This document shows positions 1-9,265 of a DNA stretch of 64,000 nucleotides, piece by piece. The notes under the pieces are model-generated. The model was not told the DNA's origin and made no database searches. It was given only the letters and a program-made list of their open reading frames with translations. The stretch comes from Hygrocybe punicea (Eukaryota > Basidiomycota > Agaricomycetes > Agaricales > Hygrophoraceae). The translations under genes and the position numbers were made by a program. The stretch covers positions 4,836,001 to 4,900,000 of the forward strand of contig OY744470.1 in assembly GCA_963556145.1 (NCBI GenBank), in the 5' to 3' direction. Positions within the stretch are counted from its first letter, which is position 1; each line of letters starts with the position of its first letter.

Positions 1-1
1 C

Positions 2-577
2 GTGAGCGGGATGTCACCGTTTGGGTGATGTCATGTGGTGCTTTGGTCAAAATGCCTGAGAGCTACCAGGACTTGGCTGGGGTGGTGAAACAGTACATTT
101 TTTCATCTTCGGTTTCAACTAAACTAAGTGCTTTATTTTAAGTTTTAAATTTAACAATTTGGTTGCCTTCACGGCAACCAAATTTCAACCGATTCTCACC
201 ATCAACTTGATCATCAGCGTGGCGCAAAGGAACCTTGTGGAGCAGTTCTCATTTGAACGGTGCCGACAGTTTTTTCAATTGGCCGCCATACGGATATCGT
301 ATATATTCAATATTCCGGTGACGTTCTCAAGGGTACTCGTTATACCTGGTGCCACCCCAAAATCCGCCCATGGGGACAACAACTCCCCACTCAATGCTCC
401 AAATGTGGCCGAATTCGATCTTGGTCTTTTTCTCGACAACGGTCGGATATAGTGGTGACGTGTGATAGGTGTCGATATCATTTAACTTTCGAACACCCAG
501 GGGGTGAGCTTAACTGGTTGGGGGGCGAATTCTTCGGTGGACGTTGGTTGATACGTGATATCCCATTTACCACGTAG
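2..577 (+). pseudogene. Remnant of an Agaricomycete multi-copy unknown protein ending in a zinc ribbon
   Basis: Three frame segments look like parts of one protein. Bases 2-150 encode a piece with DVTVWVMSCGALVKMPESYQ, about 159-290 (another frame) encode VAQRNLVEQFSFERC, and 260-577 (first frame again) encode GRHTDIVYIQY, RPWGQQLPTQCSKC and a second CxxC (CDRC). The two CxxC pairs suggest a C-terminal zinc ribbon. I recall similar multi-copy unknown proteins in mushroom genomes; that is memory, not a search. The frame changes could be mutations or unrecognised introns. The 5' end lies outside the window. It sits upstream of Helitron X1 and may be host sequence or cargo. Confidence 0.45.
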
Positions 578-1039
578 TTATATTTTCACCTTTCATGTGC
601 ATTTGTTTGTCTCAGCAACTTTGATAGTTGCTATGCCCAAATCCCAGATTCAAGCAAGTCAAGCAGAACTGCAGACAGGTGAGCCAGGTTCTGGGACTAA
701 AAAAAAATCATATGCATGTATGAAGAAATGAATCATTTCCACCCTATATACCTATTCTAGTAGTACGTTAATTCCATATTATACTTCACTGCATGACCTG
801 AACTAGCAAGAGATATCGGATAGAACCAAAGATATTTCATCACGTGATGTTCAAATTCTTTTTCTCTCCAAACCAAATTCCGATGCTGTCCAAACGTCTC
901 GTCTCAACATCACTGCTGCTGCTTCTTGCACTAACCATTCTATTCCAAATGAATAATCTAGAGGTCCTATTTGACTTGTATTCAACACATCTGAATTACT
1001 AAACTACTAAATTATGTTAGTTCTCGACCGCCAAAGTTC
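578..1039. other. No gene recognised
   Basis: AT-rich sequence between the zinc-ribbon remnant and the start of detectable similarity with the Helitron X3 leader. I see no convincing ORF, RNA gene or repeat. Confidence 0.4.
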
Positions 1040-1229
1040 ATACAGATGGAAAATTTGGTAAAATCTTGGCTGGAACTAGCCAATTGCTTTGGAAGGGTTT
1101 CGGTAAGTAAAGCCAACTACTTCTACATCTATTCAATCAATTGAGGCATTTCATCCTATGGAATGGTTAGGTATTACTTGTCAGGGTTGGAGCGGATTCA
1201 GCCTGTTCAAACCATTGGGTTTGTCCTTC

Positions 1230-1415
1230 TCTCAGCCCAGCCAGTTGGGTTTGTATTTTTCTCCGCCCAGACAGTTGGGTTTGTGTTTATCTCCACCCAG
1301 ACAGTTGGGTTTGTATTTTTCTCCGCCCAGACAGCTGGGTTTGTATTTTTCTCCACCCAGACAGTTGGGTTTGTATTTTTCTCTGCCCAGGCAGTTGGGT
1401 TTGTTATTATCTCAG
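1230..1415 (+). repeat. 30-bp minisatellite upstream of X1 Rep
   Basis: About six copies of a 30-bp unit containing CCCAGACAGTTGGGTTTGTA. The core CCCAGacagTTGGG can fold back on itself. X3 has about three copies of a related unit at 55600-55680 in the equivalent place, and the giant Y element has a different array at 38556-38965. The peptide it would encode (PRQLGLYFS repeated) is probably not real protein: a plausible intron (GT at 1525, AG at 1570) and an ATG at 1575 place the likely start downstream. Confidence 0.8.
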
Positions 1416-2801
1416 CATGAAATATTCTGTGCATTGTTCTCTTTACCCAGACCATCTAGTGTATTGTCTTCTCTGCCTCAACAGTTGAATCAATCTCCAT
1501 ACGTCTTGTTATGGATCTGCACAGGTATCCTAACCTGGCATTTTCCTACATTGATAATATTCCATCTCAGGAAGATGGTAATGTCATACAAGTTCCATGC
1601 TACAGCAGTATTACCACAAAATATTGATATAATCAAGGCTATGTATAGCACATGTGTAGGAGGTGGCAAGAAACCTATCTTTACTTTATCTGAACTTATC
1701 TCAAAAGATTCCCAATACAAACCAGGAAACTACACATTTAAATCATATGTATCTGAAAGGAATTTAATTCATCTGGATTTTTCAAACCCGTTTCTTGTGG
1801 CATTAGATGTCCCACTTCAAACCTTAGTAAGTAAATTAACCATTGCAGATCTAAAAATTATTGCCAGTTATCATTCTATTTATTTACCTGCAAAGATGAA
1901 GTATACCAATATTCAAACAAAAATTGTCAATCACAAATGCATTGATTGTTCCTCTTATCTTTCTATCTTTGAATTTATTGACGATATAGAAATAGCAAAT
2001 AAAAAGAGAATGGCTAACATTGAGGCTGTAAAGCTGTCACACAATAAAAATATAGACAAATACTGTAAAGAACATCTCCATGCAGTTAAAAAATACAATC
2101 AAAATAATATTGATAAACATCAGCAGACAAATCAAGCTGCTGTAAAAAGATATAATTTCCAACATCCACAGATTCGTCAGCAGCAAAATTTGACTGCTGT
2201 TAAAATTTATCATTCAAGACATACAGAGCAGCATAAGCAGCAAAATTTAGCTGCAGTTAAAAATTATCACTTGAAACATCTAGAAAGACATCAACACCAA
2301 AATTTAGCCACTGTTGAAAGAGATTTTTCTGATGATTCAGAGAACCATAAAATGTTTAATCAAAAAGCAGTTCAATCTTTTCATATCAGTAATCCAGACC
2401 AATGTAAACAGCAAAATCAAATTGCAGCACAGTCTTATAGGGACAACATAAAATTTCCGCCTATACCTCCTTCTCAATCCTTGCAACATACCATTATTTC
2501 AAATTTTTGCATGGAAAGTAGTCCTAATAAATTTTCAGAAGCTGGTTGTGCAGTTTGTGGACGACTAACAGCAATTCAAGGTTTATCACAACTATCTTCA
2601 CTTGATTTGGATTTAACTCTGTTACTACAAGCTTCTGCCACACAACAAGAACATTTTTCATCTGATGATCCAGTTCAAAGCATGGATAAGCCCATTTTGA
2701 TTGAAAACTTAGACAATATATGCAAAACATGTCACAAGTCATTAACCAAAGGAAAACAACCCCTGCATGCATTGGCAAATGGTCTGTGGATTGGTGATGT
2801 G

Positions 2802-2898
2802 AGACGATTTTTGGAGGATTTCGTTTCGGGTTCATGACATATGCGTAAGAAGCCTGCAGCGTTTAGGAAAATTCTTGTTGTTAAGATACCGACTTCAA
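2802..2898. other. 97-nt insertion or filler in Rep of X1
   Basis: X3 reads GGTGATGTG-CCAG-CAGCTTTAC at this point, while X1 has 97 nt in place of the 4-nt CCAG. The net gain is 93 nt (31 codons) with in-frame stops. A GT...AG pair (2799-2901) exists, but splicing it would shift the frame. Similarity between X1 and X3 is moderate to the left of this block and about 97% to the right, so it marks a recombination or repair junction. Confidence 0.7.
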
Positions 2899-4473
2899 CA
2901 GCTTTACAAAACCTATCATATGCTGAACAGTTGATGATTGCAAGGGTTAGACACAATAGATGCATTGTCAGAGTCTCTTCAGGCATGCACAAGATGAGAG
3001 CCAATGTAATTACATTTGCAAATCCAGTTCCCAAACTATATGATATTTTGCCACCTCCAGCTGATGAATTAGATGAAGTTCTTGCCTTTATTTACACAGG
3101 TCCATGCAAACCAACCAAGTCTGACTTTGAAAGAACACCTCTGCTTGTTAGGAGAAACAAAGTAGCCAATGCTTTGAATTGGCTAAAGTTAAACCACTGT
3201 GATTACTTTGACTTGAAAATATCACAAGAGAATTTGAATCAATATCCTGAAAATGATATACCAGTGGTTGTTGATTACTGCCAGTCATTCACCAACAAAA
3301 GTCAAGAATCAACTGCAGTCCATGATATGGAAACTGAAGAAGGAACGGAGACTGGCAAATGTCCATTTGTTGTTCACGGCTTGACTGGTGAGGAATATTC
3401 AACCAAGAGTGTCAAAGCATTAAAGGCTATTGCTTTGAAACATTTGAAGAGCAACCACATGGTGCTTGCTATCAGACATGACAAAGATCCACAGTCAATC
3501 TATGGCAACCCACAGTTATTTCCACAAATGATGCCTTGGCTGTTTCCATATGGACTTGGGGGTATTGGAAATAATATAAAGCAAGGATCTTTGTCTGATA
3601 TTGCACATAAAAGACATTTGTTAATGTATTATGACAAGCGCTTTCAGAGAGACCCACACTTTCCATTAATTGCATTTAATCATGAACAAATCAAGCAGGC
3701 AACTACTGGAGGCTACTTGTTGGCTGAGAAAGCAAAATTTGATCAGATATCCCAGAGACTAATGGATCTTGATGTTGGTGTTCTTAATTACATCTCCAGA
3801 AAGATGGAAGATGGTGAACATGTTAAACCTGACACTGATGAAGAAAAGCTTTGTTTCCAGCTGATCAAAGACATTGACCATGTTGGTAGTCATGTACAAG
3901 GATCATTGACAAATAAGAAATATATGAGAAATGAAATCTGGGCACTGATGTCATTCTGTGGGGCCCCATCTTGGTTTATCACCTTTTCACCTGCAGATAT
4001 CATGCATCCACTATGTTTATATTTTGCTGACACCAAAGAGGAGTTTTCCCCAAACTTGCGAGACTACAATGAGAGATACAGACTGATTTCCCAAAATCCT
4101 GTCGCTGGTGCAAGATTCTTTCATTTTATGGTCAAGTTGTTTATCAAACATGTACTTGGAGTTGGCTCAAATCACTCTGGATTTTATGGAGATACAAATG
4201 CATATTATGGTGCTGTTGAACAGCAAGGACGATTAACTCTTCATATGCATATGATGTTATGGCTCAAAGCATGCTTGTCACCACAAGAGATCCAAGATAG
4301 AATCATGGATCCTAACTCGGACTTCCAAAAAAGATTTGTTGAATATCTTGAAAGTGTTCATATTGGTGAATTTATGACTGGCACAATGGATGAAGTAACA
4401 GCCAAAGTCAATGCTCAATCCATGAAAAAGGATTAATGCTGAAAAAGTCAACAGAAAAGACAGACCCACCTGC

Positions 4474-5611
4474 ATGAACAAACATGGAAAATGCAAAGCT
4501 AGATTTCCAAGACCATTGTTTGAATCTACTCAAGTTGACCCAAAGACTGGTGCACTGAATGTGAAAAAGGGTGAAGCATGGATCAACACATTAACCCCAC
4601 TTGTAACATTTCTATTACGCTGCAACTCTGATATCACAAGTCTTCTATCTGGCACAGCCATCGAGGCCATTGTGGCATATATATATGACTATATAACTAA
4701 ACCAGGGCTGAAAACTTATAGCATATTTGATACTATCAGAAGTGTATTTGACAGAAATTCTGAGATGCTTGGTGGATCAATGCAGAGAAAAGAAAAAGCT
4801 AGAAAATTAATCACACAAATTATCAATACATTAACAGCCAAACTGGAAATAGGTGGACCCATGTCAGCTCTATATTTGCTGGGCAATCCTGATCATTACA
4901 CCAGCCACAAGTTTATTCCTGTGTATTGGAAAAATTATGTCAGAGAAGTGTTGAATGCTTGGAAAACAGACAGTGATATGGAAATGTCAAGTGAGCCAGA
5001 CAGAGTAGTCCTCCGAAATCAGCAAGGCACTTTTGTTGGAACATCAATGGTGCATGATTACATTTACAGACCTCAAAGGTTTGAGGATGTCAATCTATAT
5101 GAATGGATTCAATGTGCCAAAAAAGTTAAAATCCAAACAAAAATAGTTCATGATGAAATTCACAGTGAAGATGAATTACTTTTAGAGCCAACATTACAAG
5201 ATTCAGCTAATGCTTGCTTTTTTGGAGCACCAACTACTACTCATTGTGAAACTGAGGTTGATTCTGATGATCTCACTATTGATAAGGATAACATATTATT
5301 TGATCATGACAATGATGATTTCACAGATGAAACAGACAGTATGCATTCTGACAATGTAGAACACATATTGTTCCTGCAAGGTCATTCACTTTATGAAACA
5401 CATTGCATTGACTTCAATGAACAATATCATATCATTTGGTTCCAAATTTCATTGGTGGTTCACTTCCCAGACGTGACAGAGGAGATAGAGAATATTATTG
5501 CACAACTATGTTGACCTTGTTCAAACCATGGAGATCTGGTCATGACTTGAAATTAGGGGACCAATCTTGGGATGAAGTGTTTGATGCTCATGAATTTACA
5601 AAAAGACAAAT
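4474..5611 (+). pseudogene. Helitron Rep, C-terminal half with Y2 motif (X1)
   Basis: This continues Rep after the shared deletion: the MNKHGKCKARFPR segment, then the Y2 catalytic segment AYIYDYITKPG near 4675-4705 (two tyrosines for strand nicking and transfer), an acidic linker, and VPNFIGGSLPRRDRGDREYY in a second frame from 5436. The frame change near 5436 also occurs in the X2 and X3 copies. Coding stops at 5611, where miniature Ym1 interrupts it, and resumes at 9266. Position 4598/4599 is the undisrupted counterpart of the giant-Y insertion site in X2. Confidence 0.85.
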
Positions 5612-6042
5612 ACTTGGGGAAGTGGGCCATCGCAAGCGTGGCATGAACGAGTTCTTCTTGGTTCTATTCAATCATTTGATGTCCATTATTTATTCTACAT
5701 AATCTGCAGTTGTAATGTATAACAAGAATAATCATAGTATATGTGAACATTGTCGGAATTTGGAATCATACATTCTATGTTATCCTGTTCTGTTAGTAAC
5801 AATGTACTACTTGTCCTCAGTTGGGGCCTTTGATCAAGGGACTACTAATCTCTTGGACAATATTATTTACACTTGTTCTTGCCATAGTTGTATATCAACA
5901 GTCATCCAACATTGGAGTGGACTGAATGTCAGTTATACAACAGTTTATCCTGGCATTTACCACTACCACTGTTACCATTACTTATCAGTGCTCGGGCAAT
6001 AAGTAACAATAAGAACTTAAGTGTTTGACATCATGTAATGTA

Positions 6043-6511
6043 TGGCCAGTCAGGGGTACACCCGCGGTGCTCTGGGGCTGTACTCGGACCCGTACCCGTC
6101 ACAGGTACGTACCCGAGGCCAAAAGTACGGGTATGGCACGGGTTTTGCAGGGGTACAGGAAGAAACATGCAAAATACCCCATTTTTACCTGTTTTTGGTG
6201 GTTTTTATGGTTATTGTGGACGGAATACTGGTCGGATCCCTTTAGTGTAAAGGAGCACAATGTTCAGAATACTGTGGGGAGTGTTGAGAGCATTTTTACA
6301 TATTTTTACAAGCAATGATTCTCATTATATCCCTCAAAAATAGCGAAAAATACCCCAAAAATTGAGTTTTTGATGTTTCTTCTCCCAAAAAAAATACAGC
6401 CCATACCCGCGTGGGTACTGCGGGTATTCTGAGGCTGGACTCGTACCCTTAACCCGTGGTACCCGTACTCTTAACCCCTGGGGGTATTGCATACCCTTGA
6501 CCTGCCCTAAT
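6043..6511. mobile_element. hAT-like MITE inside Ym1
   Basis: 469 bp flanked by the 8-bp direct repeat GTAATGTA (6035-6042 and 6512-6519). It interrupts the 3' UTR relative to the giant Y element, which lacks it near 47010. The ends are imperfect inverted repeats (TGGCCAGTCAGGGGTA versus TTAGGGCAGGTCAAGGGTA). The interior is rich in GTACCCG/CGGGTAC palindromes. An 8-bp duplication fits the hAT superfamily; assignment beyond that is inference. Identical copies are at 21087-21555 and 50526-50994. Confidence 0.6.
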
Positions 6512-6657
6512 GTAATGTATTTATAACATTCCTATATTTAATGGCCCACTTTCCCACCCTGAAGATTTCCTTCAATTTTGATGTCCAATATGAATTTACA
6601 ATGGTGAAAATTTTGAATGTCCCACTTTCCCACCCAATAGTCCTCAATTATATTAAA

Positions 6658-6960
6658 TTACTGGTTTTGAGCATAAACTGCTAGCACAAGAATTTTATTT
6701 TCATATCTTTTAAAACCATCATCTGACATGATACCAATGTGACCATCTTGCTTACATGTTGCTCCAGTTGTCATACCATCATGATACCAAATTGTGCCAT
6801 CTTCTGATATGAATTGAGATGTAGAGTGATATCCTCCAACATATACAATACCTCTTAGATACAAATTTACTGACTTGTCATTTACATTTACAGTTATTTG
6901 ATGGCTGGTAATCATGTTTATGTTGGGATATTCTAATACCAGCAACTCAGGTGTTTTGTA
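6658..6960 (-). pseudogene. C-terminal fragment of Y-family USP-like protease (Ym1)
   Basis: The last ~95 residues match the giant Y element's final ORF (46570-46867) with a few substitutions. They include the region around IWYHDGMTTG, but the histidine of the GGYH-FTS box is followed by S instead of F (GGYHSTS). It has no catalytic-Cys half, so it is a deletion remnant carried along with the 3' end. Copies are at 20640-20940 and 50080-50379. Confidence 0.8.
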
Positions 6961-7050
6961 TAGTATATGGTACGGATAATTGAAACATTACATAGTGGAC
7001 CGAGCCGTGTACCATGTAAACAAGGCCACCGGAGATTTCTGGTGCTTCAA

Positions 7051-7269
7051 TCAATGGTCAGATAAACCAACCCGTCTTTGTGAAGAAATCACATATGCAA
7101 TGATGCATTGGCATTCACATTGGCCTGTCATGCAACACAAGTTAAATGAATGGTCAGAATGTGTCACTGACAACAAGAAAGGAACCGTAAAACAGACATG
7201 AGAACTGTTGAGACCAGAGGGAATGGGGAACAGCAGGAGTAGTAGGAACACAACACAGTAGAATAGCAT
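7051..7269 (-). CDS. Hydrophobic micro-ORF in Ym1
   Basis: A 72-residue ORF opening MLFYCVVFLLLLLFPIPSG, a signal-peptide-like or membrane segment, followed by a Cys-rich tail (CCMTGQCECQC). The leader aligns with a micro-ORF at 38220 in the giant Y element with mainly synonymous differences, and more loosely with one at 24599. All are in the element's own orientation. The antisense strand also has a 73-codon ORF (6980-7201), so the coding strand of the tail is uncertain. No function is known. Confidence 0.4.
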   Translation of the reverse strand: MLFYCVVFLLLLLFPIPSGLNSSHVCFTVPFLLSVTHSDHSFNLCCMTGQCECQCIIAYVISSQRRVGLSDH

Positions 7270-7396
7270 GTTATGCACTAGCAGATGATGTGTCACAAGT
7301 GTAGCATTTAAGATTTCAAAGATAAATTTGGAAATTGATTATATAATATTTAATTTCTATTTAATAATTAAATATAAGTAAATATATGAGTCAAAA

Positions 7397-8650
7397 ATGG
7401 AAGGCCGGACACCCCCAACTTCGCGTTTTCAAGAGAAACAGGGTACGGGGATCTAGATGAGGGGTGTGGGACAGGGTGACATGGTGAGTGAAAACGGGGG
7501 GGGGGTGGTTGGGCAGACAGCCGGAATGCGAGGGCCTGAGATCCCCCGACCCCTCGTTTTCGACGTGAACGAGGTGCGGGGGGTGTAACCTAGCCGGGGG
7601 TGATCGAAAACCGGACGGGATGGGGCGTCCCCGGGGGATGAAAAAAGGGGGGGTTGCTGGTTGGGCAGACAGCCGGAATGCGAGGGCCTGAGACCCCCCG
7701 ACCCCTCGTATTCAACTCAAACGAGGTGCGGGGGGTGCACAGTAGCCGGGGGTGATCGAAAACCGGACGTGGTGGGGCGTCCCAGGGGATGAAAAAAGGG
7801 GGTGTTGCTGGTTGGGCAGACAGCCGGAATGCGAGGGCCTGAGACCCCCCGACCCCTCGTATTCAACTCAAACGAGGTGCGGGGGGTGCACAGTAGCCGG
7901 GGGTGATCGAAAACCGGACGTGGTGGGGCGTCCCAGGGGATGAAAAAAGGGGGTGTTGCTGGTTGGGCAGACAGCCAGAATGCGAGGGCCGGAGACCCCC
8001 CGACCCCTCGTTTTCGACGCGAACGAGGTGCGGGGGGTGTAGCCTAGCTGGGGGTGGTCGAAAAAGTCGCGGGACGGGCTGTCCTGGGGGATGAAAAAGG
8101 GGGGGTGTTGCTGGCTGGGCAGACAGGCGGAATGCGAGGGCCGGAGACCCCCCGACTTCTCGTTTTCAACGGGAACGAGGTGCGGGGGATCTAGACTGGC
8201 CGGGGATGGTCGACAACGGGGCTGGACCGGGTGTCCTGTTGGTAGAAAAAGGGCGGGTGGTGGTGGTGGGGCAGACAGCCGGATCGCGAGGTTTTGAGAC
8301 CCCCCACTCGCGCGTTTTCAACGGGAACGAGGTGCGGGGGGTCTAGACTGGCCGGGGATGGTCGAAAACGCGGCGGGGTGGGGCGTCCTGGTGGTTGAAA
8401 AAGGGGGATGTTGGTCGTTGGGCAGATAGCTGGATCGCGAGGGCCTGGGACCCCCCGACTCCTCGTTTTCAACGAGAACGAGGTGCGGGGGGTCTAGACT
8501 GGCCAGGGATGGTCGAACATAGGGCTGGGTGGGGCGTCCTGGTGGTTGAAAACGTTGGGGGGCGCTGGTTGGGCACAAGGCGGGAATGTGAGGTCCTCAG
8601 ACCTCCCGACCCCTGGTTTTCGATGGAAACGGGTTGCGGGGGCTACAGAC
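7397..8650 (-). repeat. GC-rich hairpin minisatellite of Ym1 (unit about 151 bp)
   Basis: About eight units. Two consecutive units (7752-7902 and 7903-8053) are nearly identical at 151 bp. Each unit holds a strong stem-loop: ACCCCCCG pairs with CGGGGGGT and CCTCGTT with AACGAGG around a short loop. Many small ORFs here are by-products of the period. Ym2 is one unit shorter, which accounts for the shift in palindrome symmetry from sum 27750 to 27598. Relatives are at 19100-20200, 48400-49650 and 56745-57700. Confidence 0.85.
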
Positions 8651-9265
8651 ATCAGTACTAGACCAAGGACAATAAAACTACGTCCATACCTCTGTTACAC
8701 CACCCCCTCGACGATGTTGCTGTTGAGCAACAGAAGGTTTGTGCACTCATCTGAGCTCGAAAGCTCTCACTGTATATTTAAGACTCCGCTCTAATTTTAG
8801 CCACAACTCCGGACCACTCTTACTTGTTTGCATTCTAGAGACTCAGATATCACATTTTACAACTGCCTTCAGTGGACAAAAGTGACCCAGACATACACTA
8901 AAATACAGTTAGAAATTACCACATTTTTATTGGCAGTATAACATTAGTTATTGCATCTATACTCATTTCCTTGGCAAAGAATGGCTCACAGAGAGCCCAA
9001 ATCATACCAGATCCCCTCCATATTTTTTTTCCAGCAGGACAGTCCCCATGACATCCTCCTCATCAAATCTGGTGACAGTCTATGCAGTGTGCAAGTCAAT
9101 AGAGGCTCTGAATTCTGGAATGAAACCAGTCAAACGGGATTTTGAACTCAGTTGCCATATTGGGATGCAATTTTCCCTCAGTCCCTGAGATGAATGAATG
9201 AATCACCTCAATGGCTGAAAACCGGGTTTATAAGAACGAGTTTTCCATAAATGGAAGAACTCGTA
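8651..9265 (-). other. 5' leader and terminus of Ym1
   Basis: About 560-600 bp shared with Ym2 and Ym3 (nearly identical) and with the giant Y element at 23000-23555 (clearly diverged). It begins TACGAGTTCTTCC; its first 29 bases fold into a 13-bp hairpin with a bulged C and a TT loop. No ORF is conserved across copies, so it is probably a non-coding origin or terminus region. Confidence 0.7.

Larger units (their letters stand above)
1158..4436 (+). pseudogene. Helitron Rep, N-terminal half through HUH motif (X1), broken
   Basis: Replication initiator of a rolling-circle transposon. The likely start is ATG 1575. The N-terminal region has an 18-residue periodic repeat (QNxxAVxxY...H). Next is a C2C2 finger (CAVCG near 2548; CKTCHKSL near 2725), then the conserved Helitron helicase-like/Rep domain and the HUH motif LTLHMHMMLWLKA near 4230-4270. 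A 97-nt block at 2802-2898 brings a stop at 2835. The frame stops again at 4434, where about 40 codons including a Cys/His cluster present in the giant Y element are missing. X2 and X3 share that deletion, so it predates duplication. Family and motif identification is firm; activity is very unlikely. Confidence 0.85.
5612..9265 (-). mobile_element. Non-autonomous miniature Helitron Ym1 (family Y)
   Basis: 3,654 bp inserted in X1 Rep/helicase. Host sequence resumes in frame (AGACAAAT | ACAAATAATAG), with no base lost and no clear target duplication. Read on the minus strand: 5' tip TACGAGTTCTTCC with terminal hairpin (9265), a leader of about 560 bp, a GC-rich minisatellite, a hydrophobic micro-ORF, the last ~95 codons of the Y-family USP-like ORF, a 3' UTR containing a MITE, then the 3' end AAGAACTCGTTCATGCC + hairpin + CAAGT (5612). 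It is collinear with the giant Y element with Rep/helicase and cargo deleted. The same insertion is present in X2 and X3. Confidence 0.85.

Noticed and set aside
1163..1455. Short ORFs over the 30-bp repeat in X1
   Set aside because: All three frames are open because of the repeat; a likely intron separates this stretch from the Rep start.
2799..2901. Intron explaining the 97-nt block in X1
   Set aside because: GT at 2799 and AG at 2901 exist, but removal leaves the frame shifted relative to X3 and giant Y, which have no intron there.
5715..6002. 95-codon ORF in the Y-family 3' region (also 21596-21883, 51035-51322, and 47042-47302)
   Set aside because: It lies antisense to the element in the 3' UTR. 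The giant-Y version has a different, shorter C-terminus and indels, suggesting no coding constraint.
6980..7201. 73-codon ORF antisense to the micro-ORF (also at 20397-20591 and 49836-50057)
   Set aside because: It could be a captured gene fragment, but the conserved, synonymously changing frame is on the other strand and I recognise no family.
7400..8650. Several 60-110-codon ORFs on both strands of the GC-rich arrays (also at 19172-20207, 25746-26833, 48466-49669, 56471-57893)
   Set aside because: They follow the ~150-bp period of the satellites, occur in several frames and carry no recognisable domain.
5612..9265. Three independent insertions of the Ym miniature at a hotspot
   Set aside because: All three share the same 3' flank base, MITE and near-identical sequence, and their hosts share older lesions, so one insertion followed by host duplication is simpler.
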